The notes below the pieces were generated by a model. It was not told the DNA's origin. It was given only the letters and a program-made list of their open reading frames with translations, and did no database searches. DNA of 15,792 nt from CALJUZ01 sp003387805 (GTDB lineage Bacteria > Bacillota > Limnochordia > Limnochordales > ZCTH02-B6), in the NCBI GenBank assembly GCA_937975235.1, contig CALJUZ010000052.1, forward strand, positions 1-15,792, given 5' to 3'. A program made the position numbers and the translations under genes. Below, in pieces: positions 6,603 through 13,112 of this stretch (its first letter is position 1; each line of letters begins with the position of its first letter).

Positions 6603-6722
6603 GTGTCATGGTGGTGTCAAACTTGCGCACAAAAAACATACGCTGCCGACCGCGAAAGTCCTTCCCCGGGCTCCGGCAAAAGTCGGCCCGGCCGCCCGGC
6701 GCCGGCGCGAAACGCCCGCCGG

Positions 6723-8339
6723 TCAGTCCGGCGTCCCGGGCATCAGCGCCACGGCCTGCTCGTAGGCGGCCAGGTCGGCGGCCACTTCCTCGTCGGTGCG
6801 CTGGAGATACCGGCCCAGCCGCCGGGCCACTTCCGGCGCGACCCGGAGCGCCATGCCGGGGCGCAGGCCCATGGAGCTGCGCCGCAGCAAAAAGTCGGCC
6901 GTCGTGTACGTCCACTCCCGCCGGACGCTGAACGCGAGCTGCGCCCAGATGTCGGGCTCGCCCTCCCGGACGGGCCGGGCCAGCTCCGGCTCCTGCACGG
7001 CCAGGTCGAGCACTTCCGACGCCACGGTGCCGTAGAGGTCCACCAAGTTGTTGACGGTTTCCCGGGCGAACCCGTGCGCGCCGTAGCGGCCGGCCAGCTC
7101 CTCCTTGAACCGGTCCATGTCCGGATGCATGCCGCCGGGGAACAGGGCCTCCCGGGTGGTGCACGGCTTCACCTGCGCCTTGAGGAACCGCACCGCCTTG
7201 TCCACCGTCTCCTCGGCCACCGCGCGCATGTTGGTGATTTTGCCGCCCAGCACCGAGAAATAGCCGGGGTAGCCTTCGTCCTCGTGGTGCTTGACGCGGT
7301 GCTTGCGCGACACCTGGCCTTCGTGGCGGGCCCGGGGATCCCGCACCAGGGGCCGCACGCCGGCGGTGGAGAAGTGGACGCGCCCCACGTCGGCGCCGGG
7401 GAAGACCCGCTTCGTTTCCCGGATCAAATACTCGAATTCTTCCCGCTCGGCCCGGACCCGGTCCAGGTCGCCGCTGAAGTCGGTGTCGGTGGTGCCGATG
7501 TAGGTGTAGTCGCCCCACGGAATGGCGAAAAACAGGCGGCCGTCGCTTTCGGCCAGCATGACCACCGCGTGCCGGCTCAGCTTGGGCACCAGCAGGTGGA
7601 TGCCTTTCGTGCGCCGCAGCTCGGGTTGCGCGGCGCCCACCAGGCGGTCGTTGACCTCGTCGGCCCACGGCCCCGTGGCGTTGATGACGCTCTTGGCCCG
7701 CACTTCGTACGTGCGGGCCGTCAGCTCGTCCCGGGCCGTGACCAGGTACAGATCGCCCGTGCGCTGCAGCTTTTCGGCCCGGGCGTGGTTGACGATGACC
7801 GCGCCGTGGGCCGCGGCCTGCAGGGCCGCCTCCAGGCAGAGGCGCTCGGGCATGGGCACGTGGCCGTCGTAGTAGACGAAGGCGCCCCGCAGTCCTTCGG
7901 TGGTCAGCAGCGGCTCCGCGGCCGCGGCCTCCTCCCGGTTCAAGAACCGGTGGCGGGGCAGCGACTTGTCCCAGGAAAGCAAGTCGTACAGCCACATGCC
8001 GACCCGCAGCTTGGGCACGCCGACCCGGCTGTTCTTGTACACGGGGGTGAAAAAGGCCAGCGGGTGGACCAGGTGCGGCGCGGTGCGCAGCAAAATTTCC
8101 CGCTCCCGCAGCCCTTCGCGCACGAGCCCGAAGTCGAACAGCTCCAGGTAGCGCAAGCCGCCGTGGATGAGGCGGGTGGAGCGGGATACGGTGCCGTAGC
8201 CGAAATCTTCCTTCTCGAGAAGGGCCACTTTCAGGCCCCGCAGGGCCGCGTCGCGGGCCACCGCGGTGCCGTTGCTGCCCCCGCCGATGACCAGCATGTC
8301 AAACTGTTGGGCAAAGGCCGCACTCAAGTCTCTTGGCAT
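6723..8339 (-). CDS. glpD: Aerobic-type glycerol-3-phosphate dehydrogenase (GlpD/GlpA family)
   Basis: The 538-residue FAD-dependent enzyme oxidises G3P to dihydroxyacetone phosphate at the membrane and passes electrons to the quinone pool. The N-terminal dinucleotide-binding motif is VIGGGSNGTAVARDAALRG (about 17-35). It is followed by the family segments STRLIHGGLRYLE (about 54-66), NATGPWADEVN, and, near the middle, IPWGDYTYIGTTDTDF and VLGGKITNMR. The C-terminal domain typical of GlpD is complete. The start is ATG at 8339 after GGAAGGAG. The gene stands alone between long leaders: upstream a terminator with a GlpP-like antiterminator element, downstream the ugpB leader. This is the classic GlpP target gene. 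GlpD (monomeric, respiratory) is preferred to anaerobic GlpA because no glpB or glpC neighbours are seen. Confidence 0.95.
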   Translation of the reverse strand: MPRDLSAAFAQQFDMLVIGGGSNGTAVARDAALRGLKVALLEKEDFGYGTVSRSTRLIHGGLRYLELFDFGLVREGLREREILLRTAPHLVHPLAFFTPVYKNSRVGVPKLRVGMWLYDLLSWDKSLPRHRFLNREEAAAAEPLLTTEGLRGAFVYYDGHVPMPERLCLEAALQAAAHGAVIVNHARAEKLQRTGDLYLVTARDELTARTYEVRAKSVINATGPWADEVNDRLVGAAQPELRRTKGIHLLVPKLSRHAVVMLAESDGRLFFAIPWGDYTYIGTTDTDFSGDLDRVRAEREEFEYLIRETKRVFPGADVGRVHFSTAGVRPLVRDPRARHEGQVSRKHRVKHHEDEGYPGYFSVLGGKITNMRAVAEETVDKAVRFLKAQVKPCTTREALFPGGMHPDMDRFKEELAGRYGAHGFARETVNNLVDLYGTVASEVLDLAVQEPELARPVREGEPDIWAQLAFSVRREWTYTTADFLLRRSSMGLRPGMALRVAPEVARRLGRYLQRTDEEVAADLAAYEQAVALMPGTPD

Positions 8340-8402
8340 CGTCTGCGTCTCCTTCCCTCATCAGCGGCCGCCGCCGGCCGCAGCGGGCTCAGGCCGGCGG
8401 GG

Positions 8403-8462
8403 AAAACGAAAAAGCCCCATCCGGACACACGGCGGCCGCCGCCGCAGTCTCGAATGGGACTT
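8403..8462 (-). terminator. Leader terminator upstream of glpD
   Basis: On the minus strand AAGTCCCATTCG (8451-8462) pairs with CGGATGGGGCTT (8412-8423) over 12 positions, two of them G-T wobbles. The interior is a further GC-rich stem from repeated GGC units. A T-rich tail, TTTTTCGTTTTC, follows immediately. This is a strong intrinsic terminator about 65 bases before the glpD start, well placed for leader attenuation. Confidence 0.85.
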
Positions 8463-8481
8463 CTCCATATCTCTCCGTCCC
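8456..8481 (-). promoter_or_regulatory. Putative GlpP-responsive antiterminator element, glpD leader
   Basis: On the minus strand the element reads GGGAC, GGAGAGATATGGAGAA, GTCCC. The GGGAC/GTCCC stem (5 bp, extendable by one T-A pair) competes with the terminator for bases 8456-8460. The loop holds GGAGA twice, 10 bases apart, as in the ugpB leader. Transcription probably starts just upstream, since a weak -10-like GATATT is seen at 8486-8491, but no convincing -35 box is visible. Confidence 0.78.
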
Positions 8482-8517
8482 AGTCAATATCGCTGTGTTG
8501 CCATGTGTATGATACGA

Positions 8518-8597
8518 GGCCGGGGCGCGAAATCCTTGCGCGCCGGGCGGCTCATTTCGCCCCGGCCGGGTCCGGAGGCGAGCTGCCGCCGGACCCG
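8518..8597 (-). repeat. Two consecutive inverted repeats between the phosphatase gene and glpD
   Basis: The first inverted repeat is CGGGTCCGG (8567-8575) with CCGGACCCG (8589-8597), a perfect 9-bp stem. The second pairs 8518-8533 with 8554-8567 (GGCCGGGGCGAAAT-type arms, 14 bp with a 2-base bulge). Neither has a T-run. They lie just past the phosphatase stop and before the glpD promoter region, so they may end or attenuate the glpP-phosphatase transcript. Confidence 0.45.
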
Positions 8598-8632
8598 CCG
8601 CCGAGCCCGGCCGCGGCCCGGAGCCCGCCTCT

Positions 8633-9508
8633 TTAGTCCGCGGCGCCCACGGCCGGCGGCCGCCACGCCCGGGCCCCGTCGCCCGCCGGCGAGAGGCCCG
8701 GAACTTCCGCGACGCTCCCGATGACGAAGTCCGGCCACGCGATGCCGGCCGCGGCGGCTTTTTCCACGTCGGCCCGCGTGGACACGCCCGTCAGCACCAG
8801 CGCCGTCTTCATGCCGGCTTTGTTGCCCATGGCGATGTCGGTTTCCAGGCGGTCGCCCACCATCAGGCACCGTTCGGCGGGCAGGCCCAGCTTGTTGAGG
8901 GCGGCCTGCACCGTCAAAGGATGGGGCTTTCCGACCACCACTTCCACCGCTTGGCCGGAGACGGCCTCGATGGCCGCGATGATGCCGGCGCAGTCGGGAA
9001 TTTCGCCGCCGTCCACGGGGCACGTGCGGTCGGCGTTGGTGGCCACGAAGCGGGCGCCCTTCTTGATGGCCTGCAGCGCGCAGTCCAGTTTGTCGTAGTC
9101 GAAGGTGCGGTCGAAGGCGGCCACCACGAAGTCCACCTCGGCGCCGGCAAGGCGCGGGTCGGCCACCAGCTGCATGCCCGCGTCGGCCAGCTCCTGCAAA
9201 AGGGGCGGCTCGCCGATGCAGTACACCCGGGCGCCGGGCGCTTCCCGGCGCAGGAAATCGGCCATCACCGCCGAGGAATTGATGACGTCATCGGGCCCGG
9301 CGGGAATGCCCAGGCCGGTGAGCTTGCGGGCGTAGTCGGCGCGGCTGTAGAGGGGCTTGTTGGTGAGAAACAGCACGCCCGCGCCCCGGGCCCGCAGCTC
9401 GGCGATGGCGTCCGCCGCTCCCGGAATCAGGCGCTCGCCCAGGTACACGGTGCCGTCCAGGTCGAAAATGTAGCCTTGAAAAGGCGCCGCCCAGGGGGCC
9501 AACAGCAT
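8633..9508 (-). CDS. HAD superfamily IIA phosphatase (NagD-like), candidate glycerol-3-phosphate phosphatase
   Basis: The 291-residue protein has all four HAD motifs: DLDGT with nucleophile Asp16 and acid/base Asp18, FLTNK (Thr49), Lys194 in VVGKPHP, and VGDRLETDI with Asp219 and Asp224. The sequence between about residues 75 and 190 fits the C2a cap of NagD/phosphoglycolate-phosphatase-type enzymes. Known IIA members act on p-nitrophenyl phosphate, nucleotides, phosphoglycolate or, in Mycobacterium tuberculosis Rv1692 and mammalian PGP, on G3P. The start at 9508 has GAGGAG 5 bases upstream. It follows glpP by 57 bases on the same strand, so it is probably cotranscribed with the G3P-regulon regulator. 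That context makes G3P an attractive substrate, perhaps to relieve G3P overload. The substrate is inferred; the fold is certain. The last 25 or so residues are Ala/Pro/Gly-rich and look like a tail. Confidence 0.9.
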   Translation of the reverse strand: MLLAPWAAPFQGYIFDLDGTVYLGERLIPGAADAIAELRARGAGVLFLTNKPLYSRADYARKLTGLGIPAGPDDVINSSAVMADFLRREAPGARVYCIGEPPLLQELADAGMQLVADPRLAGAEVDFVVAAFDRTFDYDKLDCALQAIKKGARFVATNADRTCPVDGGEIPDCAGIIAAIEAVSGQAVEVVVGKPHPLTVQAALNKLGLPAERCLMVGDRLETDIAMGNKAGMKTALVLTGVSTRADVEKAAAAGIAWPDFVIGSVAEVPGLSPAGDGARAWRPPAVGAAD

Positions 9509-9535
9509 CCACGCTCCTCGTCAGCGATGTTACCC

Positions 9536-9554
9536 GGGCCGGCACGGCCGGCCC
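9536..9554 (-). repeat. Hairpin between glpP and the HAD phosphatase gene
   Basis: GGGCCGGC and GCCGGCCC form a perfect 8-bp stem with a three-base loop, 11 bases past the glpP stop. It has no T-run, so readthrough into the phosphatase gene is likely, possibly at reduced level. Confidence 0.5.
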
Positions 9555-9565
9555 GCGCGGGGGCG

Positions 9566-10156
9566 CTACGAGAGGGACCACAGCTCCTGCTTGCTGGTGG
9601 ACACGGCTTTGACGGGCGCGGCCAGAACGTTTCTGAGCTCGGCCTCCGTCTCCACCAGGCCGCCGGCGATGACCGGCGGCATCTCCGCCAGCGGAAACCG
9701 CCGCCAGATGTTGGGCAGCACCAGCGCGGGCAGCATTTCCACCGCGTCGGGCTTGGAGGTGGCCAGCACGTTGACGGCGGTTTTCACCGCCTCCGAATCC
9801 AGCAGGAAAAAGCGCTGAATCGCGAACAGGCCCGCGTCTTTGGCCGCGCGGATGAGGTGGGAACGGGTCGTCAAAATGCCGTCCACACCCACTTCCTCCG
9901 CCAAAAACCGCATGCCGGCCGGGTCGCGGCCGATGCCCTGCAGCAGGTCCACGTGGGAAAACACCAGGGCCCTCTTGGGCGCGGGCGCCTGTTTCATCGT
10001 CTCGACCACGTGCTTCAGGTCGAAGACGGTGCCGGTCAAAAAGAACACGATCTTGATGTCGGCCGCCAGCGCGGCGGGCACGTACTGCGCGCCCTTCAGC
10101 CCCGCGATGACGCGTTTTTGCTCCAGTGCCCGCAAGAATGCGTTGATGACGCCCAT
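9566..10156 (-). CDS. glpP: Glycerol uptake operon antiterminator regulatory protein GlpP
   Basis: The 196-residue RNA-binding antiterminator matches the family length (about 190). Family segments are recognisable in order: RVIAGLKG (about 15-22), IKIVFFLTGTVFDLK (34-48), the VFSHVDLLQGIGRD segment (65-78), GVDGILTTRSHLIRAAK (90-106), FAIQRFFLLDSEAV (111-124), VEMLPALVLPNI (139-150) and PPVIAGGLVETEAEL (160-174). The fold is TIM-barrel-like. In B. subtilis GlpP, activated by G3P, binds leader mRNA of glpD and related genes and prevents termination. Here two leaders with competing hairpins lie downstream on the same strand (ugpB and glpD), a coherent regulator-target set. The ATG at 10156 has a GGAG only three bases upstream, unusually close; no better start exists. 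It is divergent from glpK and followed by the HAD phosphatase gene. Confidence 0.93.
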   Translation of the reverse strand: MGVINAFLRALEQKRVIAGLKGAQYVPAALAADIKIVFFLTGTVFDLKHVVETMKQAPAPKRALVFSHVDLLQGIGRDPAGMRFLAEEVGVDGILTTRSHLIRAAKDAGLFAIQRFFLLDSEAVKTAVNVLATSKPDAVEMLPALVLPNIWRRFPLAEMPPVIAGGLVETEAELRNVLAAPVKAVSTSKQELWSLS

Positions 10157-10286
10157 CCTCTCCCGTGCGCCGCCGGGGCCTGCATGCCGGGCCGGCGGCG
10201 GCGCCGAGGCGTGGGGCCTGGCGGCCGCCCGGCCTTCCGGTTCGCACGCCCCGTAAGCACATGCAATTCGTCACGGGCCGCGCCGC

Positions 10287-10302
10287 TCCTGCCCGGGCAG
10301 GA
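10287..10302. repeat. Perfect 16-base palindrome in the glpP-glpK intergenic region
   Basis: TCCTGCCCGGGCAGGA is a perfect palindrome about 98 bases before glpK and 130 before glpP. It lies between the two divergent genes and next to an AT-richer island (10322-10352), the only part of this 244-base gap that could hold promoters; I could not identify convincing -35/-10 pairs. It could be an operator or simply a GC-rich hairpin. Confidence 0.4.
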
Positions 10303-10400
10303 ATCCCCGCCGCCGGTCCTGAATTTGCCTTATCAAAAGACATTCGATTCGGAAGAGGCGCCCCGGCGCCCGCCGGCGGCGCGCAGGGAGGACGCGACGG

Positions 10401-11900
10401 GTGAGCAAGCGCTGGGTATTGGCGCTGGATCAAGGCACGACCAGCTCGCGGGCCATTTTGTTCGACGCCGCGGGCCGGCCGGCCGCCATGGCGCAGCAGG
10501 AGTTTCGCCAGCTTTACCCCCGGCCGGGCTGGGTGGAGCACGACCCGGAGGAGATCTGGTCGACGCAGCTGGCCACGGCCCGGGAGGCTTTGGCCAAAGC
10601 GGGCGTGCCGGCGGCGGACGTGGCCGCCATCGGCATCACCAACCAGCGGGAAACGACGGTGCTTTGGGAACGGGAGACGGGCCGGCCGGTGGCGCCGGCC
10701 ATCGTGTGGCAGGACCGCCGCACGGCCGACATGTGCCACCGGCTGAAGGCGGACGGCGCCGAGGCCGTGGTCCGGGAGAAGACCGGGCTCGTTTTGGATC
10801 CGTATTTCAGCGCGACGAAAATCGCGTGGCTGCTGGACAGCGTGGACGGTCTGCGGGAGCGGGCCCGGCGGGGCGAGATCGCCTTCGGCACCATCGATTC
10901 GTGGCTCGTGTACCGCCTGACCGGGGGGCGGGTGCACGCGACGGACTACAGCAACGCCTCCCGCACCATGTTGTTCAACATTCACACGCTGGAGTGGGAC
11001 GAGGAGCTTCTGGAGCTGCTCGGCCGCATTCCTAGGGCCCTCCTGCCCCAAGTGCTGCCGTCCAGCCACATCTACGGCGAGACGGAGCCGGACCTTTTCG
11101 GAGCGGCCATTCCCATCGGCGGCATCGCCGGGGATCAGCAGGCGGCGCTGTTCGGGCAGGCGTGTTTCGAGCCGGGCATGGCGAAAAACACGTACGGCAC
11201 GGGCAGCTTTTTGCTGATGAACACCGGAGAGAAGCCGGTGGCGTCCCGGCACGGCCTGCTGACCACCATCGCCTGGGGCGTGGACGGCTCGGTGAAGTAC
11301 GCGCTGGAGGGAAGCGTGTTCGTCACCGGGGCGGCGGTGCAGTGGCTGCGGGACGGGCTGGGCATCATCGGCACGGCCGCCGAGACCCAGGACCTGGCCC
11401 GCTCGGTGCCCGACACCGGCGGCGTCTATCTGGTGCCGGCCTTTGCGGGGCTGGGCGCGCCCCACTGGGACCCGTACGCCCGGGGCGTCCTGGTGGGCAT
11501 CACCCGGGGCACCACCAAGGCCCACGTGGCGCGGGCGGCGCTGGAGGCCATCGCGTACCAGTCCGCGGACGTGGTGCGGGCCATGGAGCAGGAAGCGGGC
11601 GTGCCGCTGCGGGCTTTGCGGGTGGACGGCGGCGCGGCGGTCAACGACTTCCTGATGCAGTTTCAGGCCGACGTTTTGGACGTGCCCGTGGAGCGGCCGG
11701 CGGTGACGGAGACGACCGCGCTGGGCGCGGCGTACTTGGCCGGCTGGGCCGCGGGCGTGTGGCGGGACCGCGACGAAATCGTTTCGCAGTGGCATTTGGA
11801 CCGGCGGTTTGAGCCCGACATGGACGCGGCGCAGAGGGACCGGCTGCTGGACGGCTGGCGCCGGGCGGTGGAGCGGTCTTTGGGCTGGGCCGCGCCGTGA
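10401..11900 (+). CDS. glpK: Glycerol kinase
   Basis: The 499-residue FGGY-family kinase converts glycerol and ATP to G3P in the cytosol. The phosphate-binding motif LDQGTTSSR is at residues 9-17. The glycerol-binding residues Arg83 and Glu84 (NQRETT) and Asp245 (IAGDQQAALFGQ) fall at the same numbers as in E. coli GlpK, and the C-terminal FGGY-type signature GITRGTTKAHVARAALEAIAYQ is present. The start is GTG with GGAGG 9 bases upstream. The segment that in many Firmicutes carries the PTS-phosphorylated His (HFYG) reads D-L-F-G here (Asp231-Gly234), so activation by HPr is unlikely. Its upstream region lacks the leader element found at glpD and ugpB. It is divergent from glpP and followed after about 100 bases by the oxidoreductase genes. 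Confidence 0.97.
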   Translation: MSKRWVLALDQGTTSSRAILFDAAGRPAAMAQQEFRQLYPRPGWVEHDPEEIWSTQLATAREALAKAGVPAADVAAIGITNQRETTVLWERETGRPVAPAIVWQDRRTADMCHRLKADGAEAVVREKTGLVLDPYFSATKIAWLLDSVDGLRERARRGEIAFGTIDSWLVYRLTGGRVHATDYSNASRTMLFNIHTLEWDEELLELLGRIPRALLPQVLPSSHIYGETEPDLFGAAIPIGGIAGDQQAALFGQACFEPGMAKNTYGTGSFLLMNTGEKPVASRHGLLTTIAWGVDGSVKYALEGSVFVTGAAVQWLRDGLGIIGTAAETQDLARSVPDTGGVYLVPAFAGLGAPHWDPYARGVLVGITRGTTKAHVARAALEAIAYQSADVVRAMEQEAGVPLRALRVDGGAAVNDFLMQFQADVLDVPVERPAVTETTALGAAYLAGWAAGVWRDRDEIVSQWHLDRRFEPDMDAAQRDRLLDGWRRAVERSLGWAAP

Positions 11901-11957
11901 GCTGCGGGCGCGAGGGACAACCGTCGGGATGATAGGTGTCATAGGTCAGTGGGCGGT

Positions 11958-11983
11958 TTGTCTCGCATTCGATAAAGTAAAAT
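11958..11983 (+). promoter_or_regulatory. Weak candidate promoter between glpK and the oxidoreductase operon
   Basis: TTGTCT (11958-11963) and TAAAAT (11978-11983) lie in the only AT-rich part of the gap, but the spacing is 14 bases, shorter than the usual 16-18. A short direct repeat, ATAGGT, occurs at 11932 and 11941. No terminator is visible after glpK, so readthrough is also possible. Confidence 0.25.
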
Positions 11984-12009
11984 CAGAGGTCCGGTGAGGA
12001 GGGATGACC

Positions 12010-13107
12010 ATGCCCGGAGCAGTTTCATCGGCCGAACAGGTGCTGCCGGTCCGCAACGAGCGCGGCTTCTTCGAGATTCGGCTGGAGTCCATCGGCGGCC
12101 TGGGCGCCAACGTGGCGGCTCAGATTTTCGCCGAGGCGGGCGTGCTGTACGCAGACCTCAATGGTTCCAACTTCGCATCCTACGGTTCGGAAAAGAAAGG
12201 TTCTCCCGTCAAGGGTTTCGTCCGGTTCGCGCCCAGCGACGTTGAAATCCGAGACGCCACGCCGGTGGAGCGGCCCCACGTGCTGGCCATTTTCCACGAG
12301 GCGCTGATTCGTTCGGGGCCGGGCGTGCTGGGCGGGCTGTACCCGGACTCCATCGTCATCGTCAACACCCGCAAAGGCGCGGCCGAGATGGCCGAGATCC
12401 TGGGCCGCACCACGGGCAAAGTGGGCGTGCTGCGGGCGCTGGACATCGCGGTGGAGGAAGGCAGCCGCGTCAACATGGCCATGCTGGGCGCTTTGGCCAA
12501 GGCGTGCCCGTTCCTGGAACCCGAGGCGGTGGAGGAAGCCATCCGGGGCTCGCTGGGCGTGCGCTACCCGAAGCTGCTGCCGGCCAACCTGAAGGCGTTC
12601 TGGCGGGGCTACAACGAGGTGACGTTCCTCGATCTGGACGCCGACGGCGCGGCGGAAGCCGCGGAGGAGGCGCCCTTCGTGCGGCCGGGGCCCTTGCTGG
12701 GCTACGAGACCGCACCGGTGGGCGGCACCATCATCGCGGCGGGCAACAGCATCAACAAAGACTTGTCCGCCTCCCGGCAAGGCTTCTTGCCCGAGTTTAT
12801 CCGGGAGAAGTGCACGGATTGCGCCCAGTGCGACCTGGTGTGTCCGGACATGTGCTTCGTCTGGGAGGAAGGCCTGGACGCCCGCGGGCGGCCGGCCATG
12901 GTGCTGAAGGGCATCGACTATCAATACTGCAAAGGCTGCTTGAAGTGCGTGGAGGCGTGCCCGTTCGACGCGCTGAAGACCATCGCCGAGGAAGACGGCT
13001 GGGCGGAGGCGCACCGGGTGCCCCACGTGTGGCTGGCCCCCGTGGCCGCGGCAAGCGACGGTGCGGCCGGTGAAGCCGGCGCCGCATCGCTGCAGGAGGG
13101 GGAGTGA
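12010..13107 (+). CDS. 2-oxoacid (pyruvate):ferredoxin oxidoreductase, fused gamma-delta chain
   Basis: The 365-residue protein has two parts. Residues about 15-190 are the gamma (catalytic-domain) type: GIGGLGAN-like motif IGGLGANVAAQIF, then GSEKKGSPVKGFVRF and LGALAKACPFL. Residues about 255-330 are the delta, ferredoxin-like part with two [4Fe-4S] motifs: Cys268, 271, 274, 278 in CTDCAQCDLVCP (plus Cys282), and Cys307, 310, 313, 317 in CKGCLKCVEACP. It passes electrons from the active site in the alpha-beta chain to ferredoxin. I prefer ATG 12010 because GAGGAGGG then lies six bases upstream; an ATG two codons earlier touches that site. The partner gene begins within a few bases of its stop. 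The porGD fusion is unambiguous; the substrate is decided by the partner chain. Confidence 0.92.
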   Translation: MPGAVSSAEQVLPVRNERGFFEIRLESIGGLGANVAAQIFAEAGVLYADLNGSNFASYGSEKKGSPVKGFVRFAPSDVEIRDATPVERPHVLAIFHEALIRSGPGVLGGLYPDSIVIVNTRKGAAEMAEILGRTTGKVGVLRALDIAVEEGSRVNMAMLGALAKACPFLEPEAVEEAIRGSLGVRYPKLLPANLKAFWRGYNEVTFLDLDADGAAEAAEEAPFVRPGPLLGYETAPVGGTIIAAGNSINKDLSASRQGFLPEFIREKCTDCAQCDLVCPDMCFVWEEGLDARGRPAMVLKGIDYQYCKGCLKCVEACPFDALKTIAEEDGWAEAHRVPHVWLAPVAAASDGAAGEAGAASLQEGE

Positions 13108-13112
13108 GGGGC

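Noticed and set aside
6615..6620. TTGACA on the minus strand as the -35 box of ugpB
   Set aside because: No -10-like hexamer lies 16-18 bases downstream; that position falls inside the GGGAC-GGAGAG element. Promoter left unassigned.
8482..8487. TTGACT on the minus strand as the -35 box of glpD
   Set aside because: A start further downstream would cut away the antiterminator element, and no -10 partner is seen at the right spacing.
10157..10400. A glpD-like antiterminator leader before glpK
   Set aside because: No GGGAC-GGAGAG-GGAGAA-GTCCC arrangement and no T-tailed terminator is present in this gap; the GC-rich palindromes here do not match.
8921..11035. Long plus-strand frame crossing the phosphatase gene, glpP and the start of glpK
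   Set aside because: It is out of frame with glpK and antisense to two recognised genes, so it is not a real fusion.
9288..11942. Very long minus-strand frame spanning glpK, glpP and part of the phosphatase gene
   Set aside because: It crosses several well-identified genes in other frames and its composition is low-complexity; it is a GC-driven shadow.
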